Shown here in pieces: positions 1 to 10,278 of a DNA stretch of 45,161 bases (the first letter of the stretch is position 1; each line of letters starts with the position of its first letter). The DNA is from Minisyncoccota bacterium (lineage in GTDB: Bacteria; Patescibacteriota; Minisyncoccia; Minisyncoccales; JAQTVQ01): the NCBI GenBank assembly GCA_028706715.1, contig JAQTVQ010000001.1, positions 1 to 45,161 on the forward strand. The letters are read 5' to 3'. Below the pieces are notes generated by a model. The model worked only from the letters and a program-made list of their open reading frames with translations, was not told the DNA's origin and made no database searches. The translations under genes and the position numbers were made by a program.

Positions 1-206
1 AAGAATAAAAAATTATATACAGGGCATATACATAATTTGAAATTAAGATTTGAGCTTCATCAAAAATAAAAAGCGGCGTCAACAAAAAGCAGAAGAGGCT
101 TCTTTCACCAACAAGATTCCGTCCGCAGGAAAAAGTATTTAAAAACTTATTTCGGCAAAATATTTTTGAAAAATAGGCTCAAATTTTATTTAATAGAATA
201 AACACT

Positions 207-848
207 ATGAATAAAAAAATCTTACTTAGCCTTTCGGTCATCGCCGCAGTGGCGACAATCGCGGTAGGCGGCACAATCGCTTACTTTAACGATGTAGAAA
301 CCAGCACCGGCAACACTATTACAGCTGGAACAATCGATTTATCTGTGAATGGTCAAAATGGCGGCACTATCTCTCCGATCATAACCGAAGGAGATATTAA
401 ACCTGGCGAGACAAAAGAGTCTGTGGTTGTTAATTTAACAAATTCCGGGAATAACGACGGTTTAGCTGATTTGCATGTCACTTCGGCAGTCCATAGTGAA
501 GGAGCTACTTCAGAACCAGAATGCTTAGCGGAAAACAGTGGAGATGAAAACGCATGGAACGGAACTTCTTGTGTTGGCACTGGCGATGCAGGGGAAAATA
601 TTTGCTCTAAGATAACGCTAACTTATACTTATGATGCGAATGGCAACGGCGTGAAAGACGCCGGTGAGTCTGGAACATTGGGAACATTAGCCAGTAAGGG
701 AAGTCTCAATTTAGACGTTCTACCAACTGGCGTTGATCGCAAGGTTTGGATTGATTATACCTTAGATTCAAACGCAACCAATAAATTTCAAGGTGATATT
801 TGCACTTTCGCAGTTGACTTCACTTTAAAACAATTGGGAATCCCATAA
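207..848 (+). CDS. TasA/camelysin-like secreted protein with SipW-type signal peptide
   Basis: N-terminus MNKKILLSLSVIAAVATIAVGGTIAYFNDVETSTGNTITAGTIDLSVNG resembles SipW-dependent signal peptides (TasA/CalY); signal peptidase I gene is adjacent. Confidence 0.8.
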   Translation: MNKKILLSLSVIAAVATIAVGGTIAYFNDVETSTGNTITAGTIDLSVNGQNGGTISPIITEGDIKPGETKESVVVNLTNSGNNDGLADLHVTSAVHSEGATSEPECLAENSGDENAWNGTSCVGTGDAGENICSKITLTYTYDANGNGVKDAGESGTLGTLASKGSLNLDVLPTGVDRKVWIDYTLDSNATNKFQGDICTFAVDFTLKQLGIP

Positions 849-1313
849 AATGGCGTTTATTCTTTTGTTGATATTGGAAATCCTGAAAGCGAGTCTTCAA
901 AGGATATAAAAGGTTGGAGCGATGCTATTTGGCCGCAAAGTGGCGGTTGGGGAGATGGAGATGATCAGACCATTAGAACTGTTGCCAGTAATTCTGATAA
1001 TGTGAAATCCTCATTAGGAGATGTTGACGATGCAACTGTCGTAATGGATTTTGGCCCAACATCAGCCACAAAGAAAATTTACATTCGCCATTTGGATGGT
1101 CAAACAGACGACTCTTTCAAGGTATATGTTGATGGGACCCTCATCGATTCATATACAGATGCTTATTCTACTGAGACATGGCTAACATCTTCATTTGATG
1201 TCAGCTCATATACAGGAACACATGAGGTTAAAATAACTCTTACGGCAAGTCACTGGGAGAGTTTTGACAGCTACGGACAGCTCGGAATATCTTGGATAAA
1301 GATTGCTGACTAA
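849..1313 (+). other. In-frame open continuation of the TasA-like ORF after a TAA stop; possible second domain
   Basis: Codons 849-1313 stay open in the same frame as 207..848 (NGVYSFVDIGNPESESSKDIKGWSDAIWPQSGGWGDGDDQTIRTVAS...YGQLGISWIKIAD); the ORF track lists only the 1002..1313 part. Confidence 0.6.
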
Positions 1314-1392
1314 TTATTGAAAATCTAAGCTTTTTCGGTCGCCTCAAATCTTGTGAGCTTGGGGCGGCTCATAAAGGCTTTAAAATTTGATT

Positions 1393-1962
1393 ATGGATTA
1401 TAAAAAAATATTTTCCGACATTTTAGCTGTTTTCTTTGTATTGGTAATCCTGTTGTTGGTTGCTTCTCTTTTTCCGATACCCGGAAATGTTAAACTGTTT
1501 ACCGTTCTTTCAGGATCAATGGAGCCCGCGATCCGAACCGGCAGCGTAGTAGCCATAAAACCGGCGAATGAATATGGAATCGGCGATATTATTACTTTTG
1601 GAGAAATCAGCAGAACAAGCGTTCCTACGACCCACCGCATCAAGGATATAAAAATAGATAATGGAAAAACATTATATATAACAAAAGGCGATGCTAATAA
1701 TGCCGAAGATCAATCTCCTGTTTCAAAAGAATCAATATCCGGAAAAGTTTTTTTCACCATTCCGTTTTTAGGATACGGACTGGCTGCTATCAGACATCCG
1801 ATCGGATTTCTGTTAATCCTTATCATTCCGGCTGGTATAATCATCTATGACCAAGTAAAAGTTATCTTATCGGAAACGAAAAAAGAAAAAGAAGATAAAA
1901 AATTGGAAAAAGAAAGCAAGGAGCCAAAAGAGCCTGAAAATAAAGAAATAAAAAATGGATAA
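1393..1962 (+). CDS. Signal peptidase I, SipW-like
   Basis: VLSGSMEPAIRTGSVVAIKP catalytic Ser motif, GDIITF, THRI, TKGDANNAED; N- and C-terminal TM segments. Confidence 0.85.
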   Translation: MDYKKIFSDILAVFFVLVILLLVASLFPIPGNVKLFTVLSGSMEPAIRTGSVVAIKPANEYGIGDIITFGEISRTSVPTTHRIKDIKIDNGKTLYITKGDANNAEDQSPVSKESISGKVFFTIPFLGYGLAAIRHPIGFLLILIIPAGIIIYDQVKVILSETKKEKEDKKLEKESKEPKEPENKEIKNG

Positions 1963-2845
1963 AAAATTAAAACTGAATATATTTCCAATAGCTGTTGTCT
2001 TGGCGGCGTTTTTTGTTTTTTCCGCTCCTCAAAATTCTTTGGCCTGGTTTGACGACCTGGAAACGGCGGAAGCCAACACTATGTCCGCTTCCACTTTGGA
2101 ATTTTCCGCTTCACCGGTTGATGATCTGCCCGCCGAAGGGATAGCTCCATTTACCGATTATAACCACCGGTTGGATTTGACTAAAATCGGAACCCTTGAT
2201 TTTAATTATTCCATAAGCTTGGGAAATTTTGACGACGGCGGTTCAGGGCTGTGCGACAATCTGACTATAAAAGACGATGCGTCCGGATCGGATCCTGTTT
2301 TTATCAAAGATTACGCGCTTGCTTTGGCTTCTTTTCCGGAGAACTCCAGCTTGGAATTCACCATACGCCTTGTTGCAAACGCGCCCGAACTGCAAGATCA
2401 AACTTGCCGTTTCAGTTATAAAATTGTGGCATGGCAAACCGATATGCCTGATGCCGGCACCGGTTTTTCCGATGAAAAGCTGGTTGATGATTCCATTTTG
2501 AGCGATCCATGGATAGTTGAACCTCTCCAAACAGCAAGTCAGGTTTGTGAGCCTGAAGACAACGACACAAAAGAAGAAAAAGGCGATGAAGGACAGGGAG
2601 AAGAGCAGCCCGAAAAAAGCCCCGATGAAAACGACGGAGAAGATGGAAGCCCGCAAGACGAAGAACGAAAAGAGGAGTCTCCCGCCGAAATTGAAGAAAC
2701 GAAAGAAGAACCGGCTATTGAAGAAGATCCTTCGGGTTCAAACGAGAAGCTAGAAAAACAGGAGCCGCCGGCGGAAGAAAATCAAGACTCTCAAAATAAT
2801 GAATCTTCCGTAAACGGCGAGCCCTCTGAAGAAACCGAAAATTAA
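1955..2845 (+). CDS. TasA-like secreted protein with acidic Glu-rich C-terminal tail
   Basis: N-terminal hydrophobic segment followed by LAWFDDLETAEANTMSASTLEFS, as in TasA-type proteins; long E/D/P-rich low-complexity tail; overlaps the sipW-like gene. Confidence 0.6.
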   Translation: MDKKLKLNIFPIAVVLAAFFVFSAPQNSLAWFDDLETAEANTMSASTLEFSASPVDDLPAEGIAPFTDYNHRLDLTKIGTLDFNYSISLGNFDDGGSGLCDNLTIKDDASGSDPVFIKDYALALASFPENSSLEFTIRLVANAPELQDQTCRFSYKIVAWQTDMPDAGTGFSDEKLVDDSILSDPWIVEPLQTASQVCEPEDNDTKEEKGDEGQGEEQPEKSPDENDGEDGSPQDEERKEESPAEIEETKEEPAIEEDPSGSNEKLEKQEPPAEENQDSQNNESSVNGEPSEETEN

Positions 2846-2851
2846 AAGAAT

Positions 2852-4258
2852 ATGGAAAAATTCCTAAAATTAAAGATCGCAACAGTTTGCTTTTTAGCTT
2901 TAGCGTTTTTTGCTTTTGCCGGAATAGGACAAGCTAAGGCTTCCGGCGATTTTGATATCCAATTTTCCGGAGAGCCCGGACCGATGTTTAATGTTTCCAA
3001 TTTTTTGCCGGGAGATTCGGTTTCCGGTTCAGCAACGGTTCATAATGCGTCTTCTTTGGCGAAAAAAGCTGTTGTTTGGACCGATAATATAATTAATCCG
3101 ACGAACGGCCAAGGCGTAAAACTGGGCAATATTTTGACAATGTCTATCGCAAGACAAGGAGAGCCGCCTTTTTACAGAGAAACCCTGACTAAATTTCTAA
3201 ACGATACGGATAATGCAAGTTCTATTTTTGACGAATATGTTGTTTTGGAAAACAGCTTGCCTAGTCAAACTTCCAAGACATATATTTTTAAAATAGACTT
3301 TGATATCAATGCCGGAAATGAATACCAAGCGGCAATAGCCGGGTTTGATCTCAAGATAGGGTCACAATCCGACTTTGATAACAACACTCCTTCCACTAAA
3401 AGTTTTCTCTCAACCGGCGGCGGATCTGCGCCTCTTATTGAGCTTGAGATAACCAATGTAAGAGAAGAAAATATCCAAGAATCCGCTTCAACCATTTCTT
3501 GGGACACCAATGAGCCGGCTACCACTCAAATTATTTATTCCAGACACGACCAGCCTCACACTTTAACCGGCAACGCCCCTTATTACGGCTATGCCGGCAT
3601 CTATCCAGTGCCCGAAGATCCTAATTTTGTTTATCATCACCAAGTTTCTTTAAACGGATTAACTCCTTGTTCCACTTATTACTACCGCGTCGTTTCGCAT
3701 ACGCAAGGCAAGGGAGATACTGTCAGCAGGCCGGAACAATCTTTTACGACTCTTTGTTCTCAAGGGCTGGAAAAAGAATCATTCGGAGACTTCCAGCAAA
3801 ATTCAAATAATTATTCCGGAGACTTTCAAGAATTCAATAATAATCCCGGGACAAGATTAAACGGATCTTTAATTACGGACGGCCAGCCCGACGAGCAAAA
3901 TGAAGAACCGCAGAATGAGCAAAAGGGAGAAGAAAAAGAAAACAAAAAAGAAAAAAAAGGATTTAATTTATTGGCCAGCCTAGCTTCCATTTGGGATAAT
4001 TTGGGATTTAACGCCTACTGGCCGGACTTTCCATGGTGGATATTTTTGCTCTTCGCCGTTTATCCTTTAATCAAAGCCTTAAACCACTGGAACGAAAAAC
4101 GCAAAAAAAGAAGCTTAATCTTTTTCCTTTTAAGTCTGATACCGATTATTGCCGCTGTTTGGGCGTATTTGAAATGCCTGCCATGGCAGCTTTTCATTAT
4201 CTTTTTAATGGTAAGCGCTTTTGTTTGGCTGATTGACCGCCCTAAAAAATATTCTTAA
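2852..4258 (+). CDS. Surface protein with fibronectin type III-like segment and C-terminal TM helices
   Basis: Signal peptide; EITNVREENIQESASTISWDTNEPATTQIIY...GLTPCSTYYYRV is a typical FnIII-like pattern; hydrophobic C-terminus. Confidence 0.6.
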   Translation: MEKFLKLKIATVCFLALAFFAFAGIGQAKASGDFDIQFSGEPGPMFNVSNFLPGDSVSGSATVHNASSLAKKAVVWTDNIINPTNGQGVKLGNILTMSIARQGEPPFYRETLTKFLNDTDNASSIFDEYVVLENSLPSQTSKTYIFKIDFDINAGNEYQAAIAGFDLKIGSQSDFDNNTPSTKSFLSTGGGSAPLIELEITNVREENIQESASTISWDTNEPATTQIIYSRHDQPHTLTGNAPYYGYAGIYPVPEDPNFVYHHQVSLNGLTPCSTYYYRVVSHTQGKGDTVSRPEQSFTTLCSQGLEKESFGDFQQNSNNYSGDFQEFNNNPGTRLNGSLITDGQPDEQNEEPQNEQKGEEKENKKEKKGFNLLASLASIWDNLGFNAYWPDFPWWIFLLFAVYPLIKALNHWNEKRKKRSLIFFLLSLIPIIAAVWAYLKCLPWQLFIIFLMVSAFVWLIDRPKKYS

Positions 4259-4384
4259 AAAATTTGCGCGAAACGCAACCAATCTTGTTCTAAAATCGTA
4301 TAATAAATTGTTGCTGTTGAACTAAAACTACTTCCAGTCTTTGCATCAAAAATAATTAATAATAATTATTAATTAAAATCAAAG

Positions 4385-4609
4385 ATGAAGCCGGAAAACA
4401 GCAAAGAAAATTCAAGAAAATGCATTTGCGGAGAATGTCCTGTTTATTCCGAGTGCTGTCGCGAAAAAAACGAGCTGCTTTTTTGCGGACGCACCAATTC
4501 AATCTGCGAGCTGAATCAAAACAGGATGTGCATTTGCGGAGACTGTCCTATCCATTTTGAATACAATCTGCAGGGAGGCTACTACTGCGTTAACGAATTC
4601 AAAGGATAA
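4385..4609 (+). CDS. Small cysteine-rich protein, DUF2769-like
   Basis: Repeated CICG(E/D)CP(V/I)xxxx motif, 11 Cys in 74 aa. Confidence 0.55.
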   Translation: MKPENSKENSRKCICGECPVYSECCREKNELLFCGRTNSICELNQNRMCICGDCPIHFEYNLQGGYYCVNEFKG

Positions 4610-4716
4610 AGACAAAAGACTTTCCCTTTATTTAAGTTCAGATCAAGCTGATTTGCGTTTTTTATTTTCTCTATATTGATTTATGCCTAAACAAAGCGTA
4701 AATTAAAACAAATTTT

Positions 4717-5274
4717 ATGCCGGAACCAACCGACGCGGATCTCATTAAACAATATTTAAAAGGAGACGAAAAGCCGTTGGAGATCCTTATTAAAAGATAC
4801 TTAAGGCCTGTTTACGGGCTTGCTTTCAGCTATTCCCGCAATCAAGCGGACGCAGACGACATTACCCAGGAAGTTTTTGTCAAAGTTTGGCGCCATATTA
4901 AAAAATTTGATTGTGAGAAAAGTTTTAAAGCATGGCTTTTTACCATCGCTAAAAACACTTCTCTTGATTTTCTTAAGAAAAAAAGAGCCATTCCTTTTTC
5001 CGTCTTTGAAAATGAAAACGGATATAATTTTGTCGCTGACAGCCTTGCCAGCCAATCGCCATCTCCTTTGCAGGAAGCGGAAAAAAAAGAAGCTAAAAGC
5101 TTTGTTTCCTCGGCAATCAAACATCTTTCTTCAAATTATCAAAAAATAATTTTTTTGCGGCACGATAAAGATATGACCTTTCAGGAAATAGCCGACTTTT
5201 TGGGAGAATCAATAAATACCGTTAAAAGCCGTTACAGGAGGGCGATTATTAATATCAAAAAGATTATCGGATAA
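4717..5274 (+). CDS. RNA polymerase sigma factor, sigma-70/ECF family
   Basis: Sigma2 region (YSRNQADADDITQEVFVKVWRHIKKF) and sigma4 HTH (HDKDMTFQEIADFLGESINTVKSRYRRAI). Confidence 0.92.
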   Translation: MPEPTDADLIKQYLKGDEKPLEILIKRYLRPVYGLAFSYSRNQADADDITQEVFVKVWRHIKKFDCEKSFKAWLFTIAKNTSLDFLKKKRAIPFSVFENENGYNFVADSLASQSPSPLQEAEKKEAKSFVSSAIKHLSSNYQKIIFLRHDKDMTFQEIADFLGESINTVKSRYRRAIINIKKIIG

Positions 5275-5330
5275 AATTAAAAATCAACGCACCCAAAAAC
5301 GGCCTTTCTTCGTATAATAAATAAAACCAT

Positions 5331-5765
5331 ATGACTAAAAACCGCATAGAAAAACCCATAAGCGCTTCTCCGGAGCCTCCGGAATATTTGTTTGGCAGAA
5401 TAATGAGCCGTATTCATAAAGAAAGGGAAGAGGAAATAATCAAAAGAAGGATTATCCTGCTCTCTTTTGTTTCCGCAGCATCTTTTGTTTCCGTTTTTCC
5501 GGCTTTTCAAATACTGAAAGCGGATTTGGCGGCTTCGGGATTTTTCGCGTTTTTCTCTCTTTTGTTTTCTGATTTCGCAATTGTCGCGGCTTATTGGCAG
5601 AATTTTGTCTTTTCTTTGCTTGAATCTCTGCCGATTACAGGGCTTGCCGCAATTTCAATTTCTTCTTTGGCTTTTTTATGGTCAATAAAATTGCTAACCA
5701 AAGGCATTGGAGAAATCTCTAAAATTAATTTAACAGTAAATCAAAAATATGCAGGAAATAACTAA
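5331..5765 (+). CDS. Membrane protein, possible anti-sigma factor
   Basis: Follows the ECF sigma gene; short cytoplasmic N-terminus then TM segments. Confidence 0.4.
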   Translation: MTKNRIEKPISASPEPPEYLFGRIMSRIHKEREEEIIKRRIILLSFVSAASFVSVFPAFQILKADLAASGFFAFFSLLFSDFAIVAAYWQNFVFSLLESLPITGLAAISISSLAFLWSIKLLTKGIGEISKINLTVNQKYAGNN

Positions 5766-6255
5766 ATTTTTTCAATCAAAATTATTCCAGGGGATATTGA
5801 TAGGCATTGGCATTTTCTTGATTTTTCTCTTTGTTTTTAAAGTGGGAATGGTAGTCGGAGCAAAAAAAGCCGAATTTTCGGGAGATTGGAGCGACAATTA
5901 TCATAGAAACTTTGCCGGGCCCAAGGGAGGATTTTTAAATAATTTCCAAGACAGGGACTTTATGGAAGCGAACGGGGTCTTTGGACAAATTATCAATATA
6001 GAAGATGCGAATATAATCGTAAAAGGAAAGAATAATATTGAAAAGGTTGTTTTATTTGAAGAAGGAACCACCACGATAAAAAAATTCCAAAAAGATTTAA
6101 GTCTTGCAGACTTAAATACAAATGATTCTGTAGTGATTATCGGCGAACCGAACAGCGAAGGGCAGATACAAGCCAGATTGATCAGGGTGATGCCTCCGAT
6201 TCCGCAAAACCAGCATCCGCAGAAAAATCCCATACTTGCGCCGCCGTTAAAATAA
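5749..6255 (+). CDS. Membrane-anchored DUF5666-like protein
   Basis: N-terminal TM then GQIINIEDANIIVKGKNNIEKVVLFEEGTTTIKK...NDSVVIIGEPNSEGQIQARLIRVMP; similar to 10279..10731. Confidence 0.5.
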   Translation: MQEITKFFQSKLFQGILIGIGIFLIFLFVFKVGMVVGAKKAEFSGDWSDNYHRNFAGPKGGFLNNFQDRDFMEANGVFGQIINIEDANIIVKGKNNIEKVVLFEEGTTTIKKFQKDLSLADLNTNDSVVIIGEPNSEGQIQARLIRVMPPIPQNQHPQKNPILAPPLK

Positions 6256-6313
6256 AATTCGTCAAAACCAATTCTTAAAAAATTTTAAGCTGGCTTAATT
6301 TTGGCCAAAATTT

Positions 6314-8206
6314 ATGAAAATCCTAGAAATGATAAAAAATATTGCGGGAAAAATTATCAGGCACAAAATCGTTTCATTCATAATAGCGGCTATCGCTATT
6401 GCCGGAGGAACCTTTGCTTTTAACGCTTTAGGGGGAGCATCCCAAATAAGATATGTTTTGGCCGCGGCTGAAAAAGGGAACATTATTACAACTGTATCCG
6501 GCAGCGGGCAGGTTTCCGCATCCAAGCAGGTAGATATAAAAGCCACTGTTTCGGGAGATGTAATTTCGGTAAACGCGAAAGTCGGAGACGAAGTAACAAA
6601 AGGACAGATTATTGCCCGGCTTGATTCAACTTCCGCCCAAAAGTCAGTAAGAGACGCCGAAACCAATTTGGAATCAGCCCAATTGGCTTTGGAAAAAATT
6701 TTGAAGCCTGCTGAAGATTTGGATATTCTAAAAGCGGAAAACAGCCTTGAACAGGCAAAACAAGCCGAAATTCAGGCCGAAGAAAATCTTGAAAAATCAT
6801 ACCAAGACAGTGTTGCCGCGCTGGAAACGATTTTTATCGGCCTTCCCAATATTATGGTTCGGCTTCATGACTTAATCATAGGAACAAGCATTTTTACGGA
6901 TAACATCAATTATTACGTAAATGCCGCAAAAAAATACGATTCCGCCATTAGCCAATATGGAAGCCGCGTTTCTTCTTCTTATGAAAATTCCTCCGAAGAA
7001 TATCAGGAAATATTTAATAAATATTTGAAAATCAGCCGATCATCGGACAGGCAAGACATTGAAAATCTAGTGGAAGAAGCCGTTGTCGCCGCTAGAGACA
7101 TTTCCGAAACAACAAAAAATGCCGCTGATTTGATTTCGCACAGCTATAATGTAATTCCCGCGACGCAAGGAAAAACTGTCAGTGATTCCAATTTGGCTTC
7201 TCTTAATTCCGACGCAGCAACGATTAAAACCTATTTGACCAGCATTACTTCCGCAAAAAATTCCATTCAAAGCTGCAAGCAAGCCTTGATTAATGCCGAA
7301 CTTTCAATAGCGGAAAAAGAAAAAACTCTTGAGGATTTAAAAGCGGGGCCTGATGAGCTTGAATTGAGATCTCAACAAATTTCCATCAGCCAAAAAGAAG
7401 AGGCCCTTGCCGAAGCCAAAGATAAATTAAACGATTACACCATAATAGCGCCGTTTGACGGAGTTATCGCGGCTATGGAAGTCAGCCAAGGAGATTCTAT
7501 CGCCTCCATCTCTTCATACGGAACGATAGCAACGATTATTACAAAAAGCCGAGTGGCCGAAATATCCCTTAACGAAGTTGACGCTTCCAAGGTGGAAGTC
7601 GGACAAAAAGCCAGCCTTGTTTTTGACGCGATAGACGACCTGGCCATTGTCGGCGAAGTTTCGGAAGTGGACACAATTGGAACTGTTTCCCAAGGAGTCG
7701 TTTCTTATAATGTAAAAATACTTTTTGACGCCGAAGAAAACAGGGTTAAGCCGGGGATGAGCGTTTCCGCTTCCATCATAACCGAAGCCGATCAAAATCT
7801 TTTATTGGTGCCAAGTTCGGCCATCCAAGGAACGGAGGGATATTATTATGTTGAAACATTAAGCGCGGAAAACATTTTATCCGGCCAAAACGCAACCGGA
7901 AGCGAAGGAGTCTTCTCCTTATCTGATCCAATCCAAAAATCAGTTGAAGTGGGCCTGTCCGACGACACGATGGTTGAAATAATAAGAGGCATTGAAGAAA
8001 AAGAGCTTGTCGTCGTAAAAACAATTATTCAAACTGTTCAGAGCGGCTCTTCCTCGCAGGGACAAGGGCTTTTCTCTTTTCCGGGAAGCAGAAACTCTTC
8101 CAAAAGCTCCAACGGAAACTCCGGCGCTAAAGGCAATTCTTCTTCGGGCGGATCTATCCCAAGCGGAGGAAATTTCCCGGCAGGAGGAATGGGACCGGGA
8201 ATGTAA
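6314..8206 (+). CDS. MacA/HlyD-type efflux periplasmic adaptor subunit
   Basis: GNIITTVSGSGQVSASKQVDIKATVSGDVISVNAKVGDEVTKGQIIARLDS biotinyl-lipoyl-like region, coiled coil, second half YTIIAPFDGVIAAMEVSQGDSI; Gly/Ser-rich tail. Confidence 0.88.
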   Translation: MKILEMIKNIAGKIIRHKIVSFIIAAIAIAGGTFAFNALGGASQIRYVLAAAEKGNIITTVSGSGQVSASKQVDIKATVSGDVISVNAKVGDEVTKGQIIARLDSTSAQKSVRDAETNLESAQLALEKILKPAEDLDILKAENSLEQAKQAEIQAEENLEKSYQDSVAALETIFIGLPNIMVRLHDLIIGTSIFTDNINYYVNAAKKYDSAISQYGSRVSSSYENSSEEYQEIFNKYLKISRSSDRQDIENLVEEAVVAARDISETTKNAADLISHSYNVIPATQGKTVSDSNLASLNSDAATIKTYLTSITSAKNSIQSCKQALINAELSIAEKEKTLEDLKAGPDELELRSQQISISQKEEALAEAKDKLNDYTIIAPFDGVIAAMEVSQGDSIASISSYGTIATIITKSRVAEISLNEVDASKVEVGQKASLVFDAIDDLAIVGEVSEVDTIGTVSQGVVSYNVKILFDAEENRVKPGMSVSASIITEADQNLLLVPSSAIQGTEGYYYVETLSAENILSGQNATGSEGVFSLSDPIQKSVEVGLSDDTMVEIIRGIEEKELVVVKTIIQTVQSGSSSQGQGLFSFPGSRNSSKSSNGNSGAKGNSSSGGSIPSGGNFPAGGMGPGM

Positions 8207-8224
8207 TTTATATCCGTTGCCATT

Positions 8225-8944
8225 ATGATTGAATGTAGAAACATCAAAAAAATATATAAAAACGGCGGTAGCGAAAGCTTGGTGCTCAAGGGATTATCTT
8301 TTAACATCAACCCCGGAGAGTTCGTGGCGATTATCGGGCCTTCAGGATCGGGAAAATCAACCATGATGCATATTCTTGGAGCTTTGGATAAAGCCACCAG
8401 CGGAGAGTATTTGCTGGACGGAAAAAATGTATCCGTTCTCTCCGAAGACAAGCTGGCCGAAATCAGAAAGAAAAAAATAGGATTTGTTTTTCAATCTTTT
8501 AATTTGTTGCCTAGAGCGACCGCTTTAAGAAATGTGATCCTTCCTCTTGTTTATGCGGAGATGCCCAAGGAAGAAAGGGATAAAAAAGCCAAGGAAGCTT
8601 TAAAAAATGCCGGGTTGGACGAGAAATATTACGATTATAAATCAAACCAGCTTTCAGGAGGACAAATGCAGAGAGTGGCCATTGCCCGCGCTTTGGTGAA
8701 TGACCCTTCCATTATTCTTGCCGACGAGCCTACTGGAAATTTGGACACAAAAACCGGAGAAATCGTTTTGGCAACTTTTCAGGAACTTAACAAAAAAAAG
8801 GACCATACTATTGTTTTGATCACCCATGAAAGCAATGTTGCGGAACACGCCGACCGTATAATTTTTATTCGCGACGGAGAAATAGTGGAAGACAAAAAAA
8901 ATCCGCGGAAAGTGCTGGCTGGCCGCATCAATTACATTGATTAA
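8225..8944 (+). CDS. ABC transporter ATP-binding protein (MacB/LolD-type)
   Basis: Walker [10 protein letters not shown], signature [15 protein letters not shown], Walker [13 protein letters not shown]. Confidence 0.95.
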   Translation: MIECRNIKKIYKNGGSESLVLKGLSFNINPGEFVAIIGPSGSGKSTMMHILGALDKATSGEYLLDGKNVSVLSEDKLAEIRKKKIGFVFQSFNLLPRATALRNVILPLVYAEMPKEERDKKAKEALKNAGLDEKYYDYKSNQLSGGQMQRVAIARALVNDPSIILADEPTGNLDTKTGEIVLATFQELNKKKDHTIVLITHESNVAEHADRIIFIRDGEIVEDKKNPRKVLAGRINYID

Positions 8945-8958
8945 TTTGCCGGTAAATT

Positions 8959-10182
8959 ATGAAAATATCAGACTTAATAGAAGAAACATATCTAGCCTTG
9001 ATCTCCAACAAGGCTAGATCAGGCTTGACAATACTTGGCATCGTCATCGGCATCGGATCGGTAATTGCTATGATTGCCATTGGGCAGGGGACGCAGGCGT
9101 CCATTAAATCAAGCATTGAATCTTTGGGATCCAATTTGATTATGATCAGGCCGGGAGTTCAAAGAACGGCCGGATCTGCGGTTAGCGCCGGCAGGGGATC
9201 GGCTCAAACTTTAACCGTTGAAGACAGCGAGGCCATAAGAGACGAAATAGAACTGGCTAAAGCAGTGGCTCCGGCTGTGTCAGGACGATATCAGATAACC
9301 GCTAAAGGATCCAATACCAATACTCAAGTGATCGGAACTAACGCCGACTATACGAAAGTCAAAAATATTTCTGTTGATGATGGAGTCTTTTTTACGGAAC
9401 AGCAGTCTAGAAGCGGAGCAAAAGTGGCTGTGCTCGGACCCACTGCGGCTGAAGATTTATTCGGAACAAGCACTTCTCCCATAGGTCAAAAAATAAAAAT
9501 AAAAGGAATTGAGTTCAAGGTGATAGGCACAACCATAACAAAAGGAAGTTCCGGTATGGACGACCAAGACGACGTGGTTTATATTCCATTAGCCGCAGCT
9601 CAAAGATATTTTACCGGAAACGAATATGTAAGCACTATCAATGTCCAGGCCGCCAGCGAAGAATCAATGGAAGATCTGCAAAATCAAATAACGGATTTGC
9701 TGCTGGAAAGGCATAACATAGCCGATTCCGCTTCAGCTGATTTCTCGGTAATGAACCAAGCAGATATTGTTGCCAGCGCGTCTTCAATCGCCGGCACTTT
9801 AACTTTATTGCTGGGAGCCATTGCCGGAATATCTTTGGTCGTCGGAGGCATCGGCATTATGAATATGATGCTTACGAATGTGACAGAACGCACTCGCGAG
9901 ATAGGATTGCGCAAGGCTATTGGAGCGAAAAAGAGAGAGATCTCTTTGCAATTCCTGGCGGAATCGGTAATGCTCACTTTTTTGGGAGGGTTGATAGGAA
10001 CTGCGGCCGGATGGATTGTGGCTTTGGGAGTCCAGCACTTCGGAAATATAGCCATTGAGGTTTCTATGGCTTCTGTTGCAATGGCTTTCGGAGTTTCGGC
10101 AGCAATTGGCATAATTTTCGGATATTATCCGGCCAAAAGAGCCGCATCTCTAAGCCCGATTGAAGCCTTAAGATACGAATAA
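8959..10182 (+). CDS. ABC transporter permease (MacB/FtsX-type)
   Basis: MacB-PCD N-terminal domain and FtsX C-terminus GIMNMMLTNVTERTREIGLRKAIGAKKREI. Confidence 0.93.
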   Translation: MKISDLIEETYLALISNKARSGLTILGIVIGIGSVIAMIAIGQGTQASIKSSIESLGSNLIMIRPGVQRTAGSAVSAGRGSAQTLTVEDSEAIRDEIELAKAVAPAVSGRYQITAKGSNTNTQVIGTNADYTKVKNISVDDGVFFTEQQSRSGAKVAVLGPTAAEDLFGTSTSPIGQKIKIKGIEFKVIGTTITKGSSGMDDQDDVVYIPLAAAQRYFTGNEYVSTINVQAASEESMEDLQNQITDLLLERHNIADSASADFSVMNQADIVASASSIAGTLTLLLGAIAGISLVVGGIGIMNMMLTNVTERTREIGLRKAIGAKKREISLQFLAESVMLTFLGGLIGTAAGWIVALGVQHFGNIAIEVSMASVAMAFGVSAAIGIIFGYYPAKRAASLSPIEALRYE

Positions 10183-10278
10183 TAATTAATTTAAAAAATC
10201 CAAATTTTGAAACCCTAATCGTCAGTCAGCCGGTTTTAAAAATTAAAAAATTATAATTTATTCAAATAGTTTTAAGTT

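Noticed and set aside
9684-10112. Minus-strand 142-aa ORF inside the permease gene
   Set aside because: Antisense shadow ORF of a well-supported coding frame; same reasoning for the other antisense ORFs in the track.
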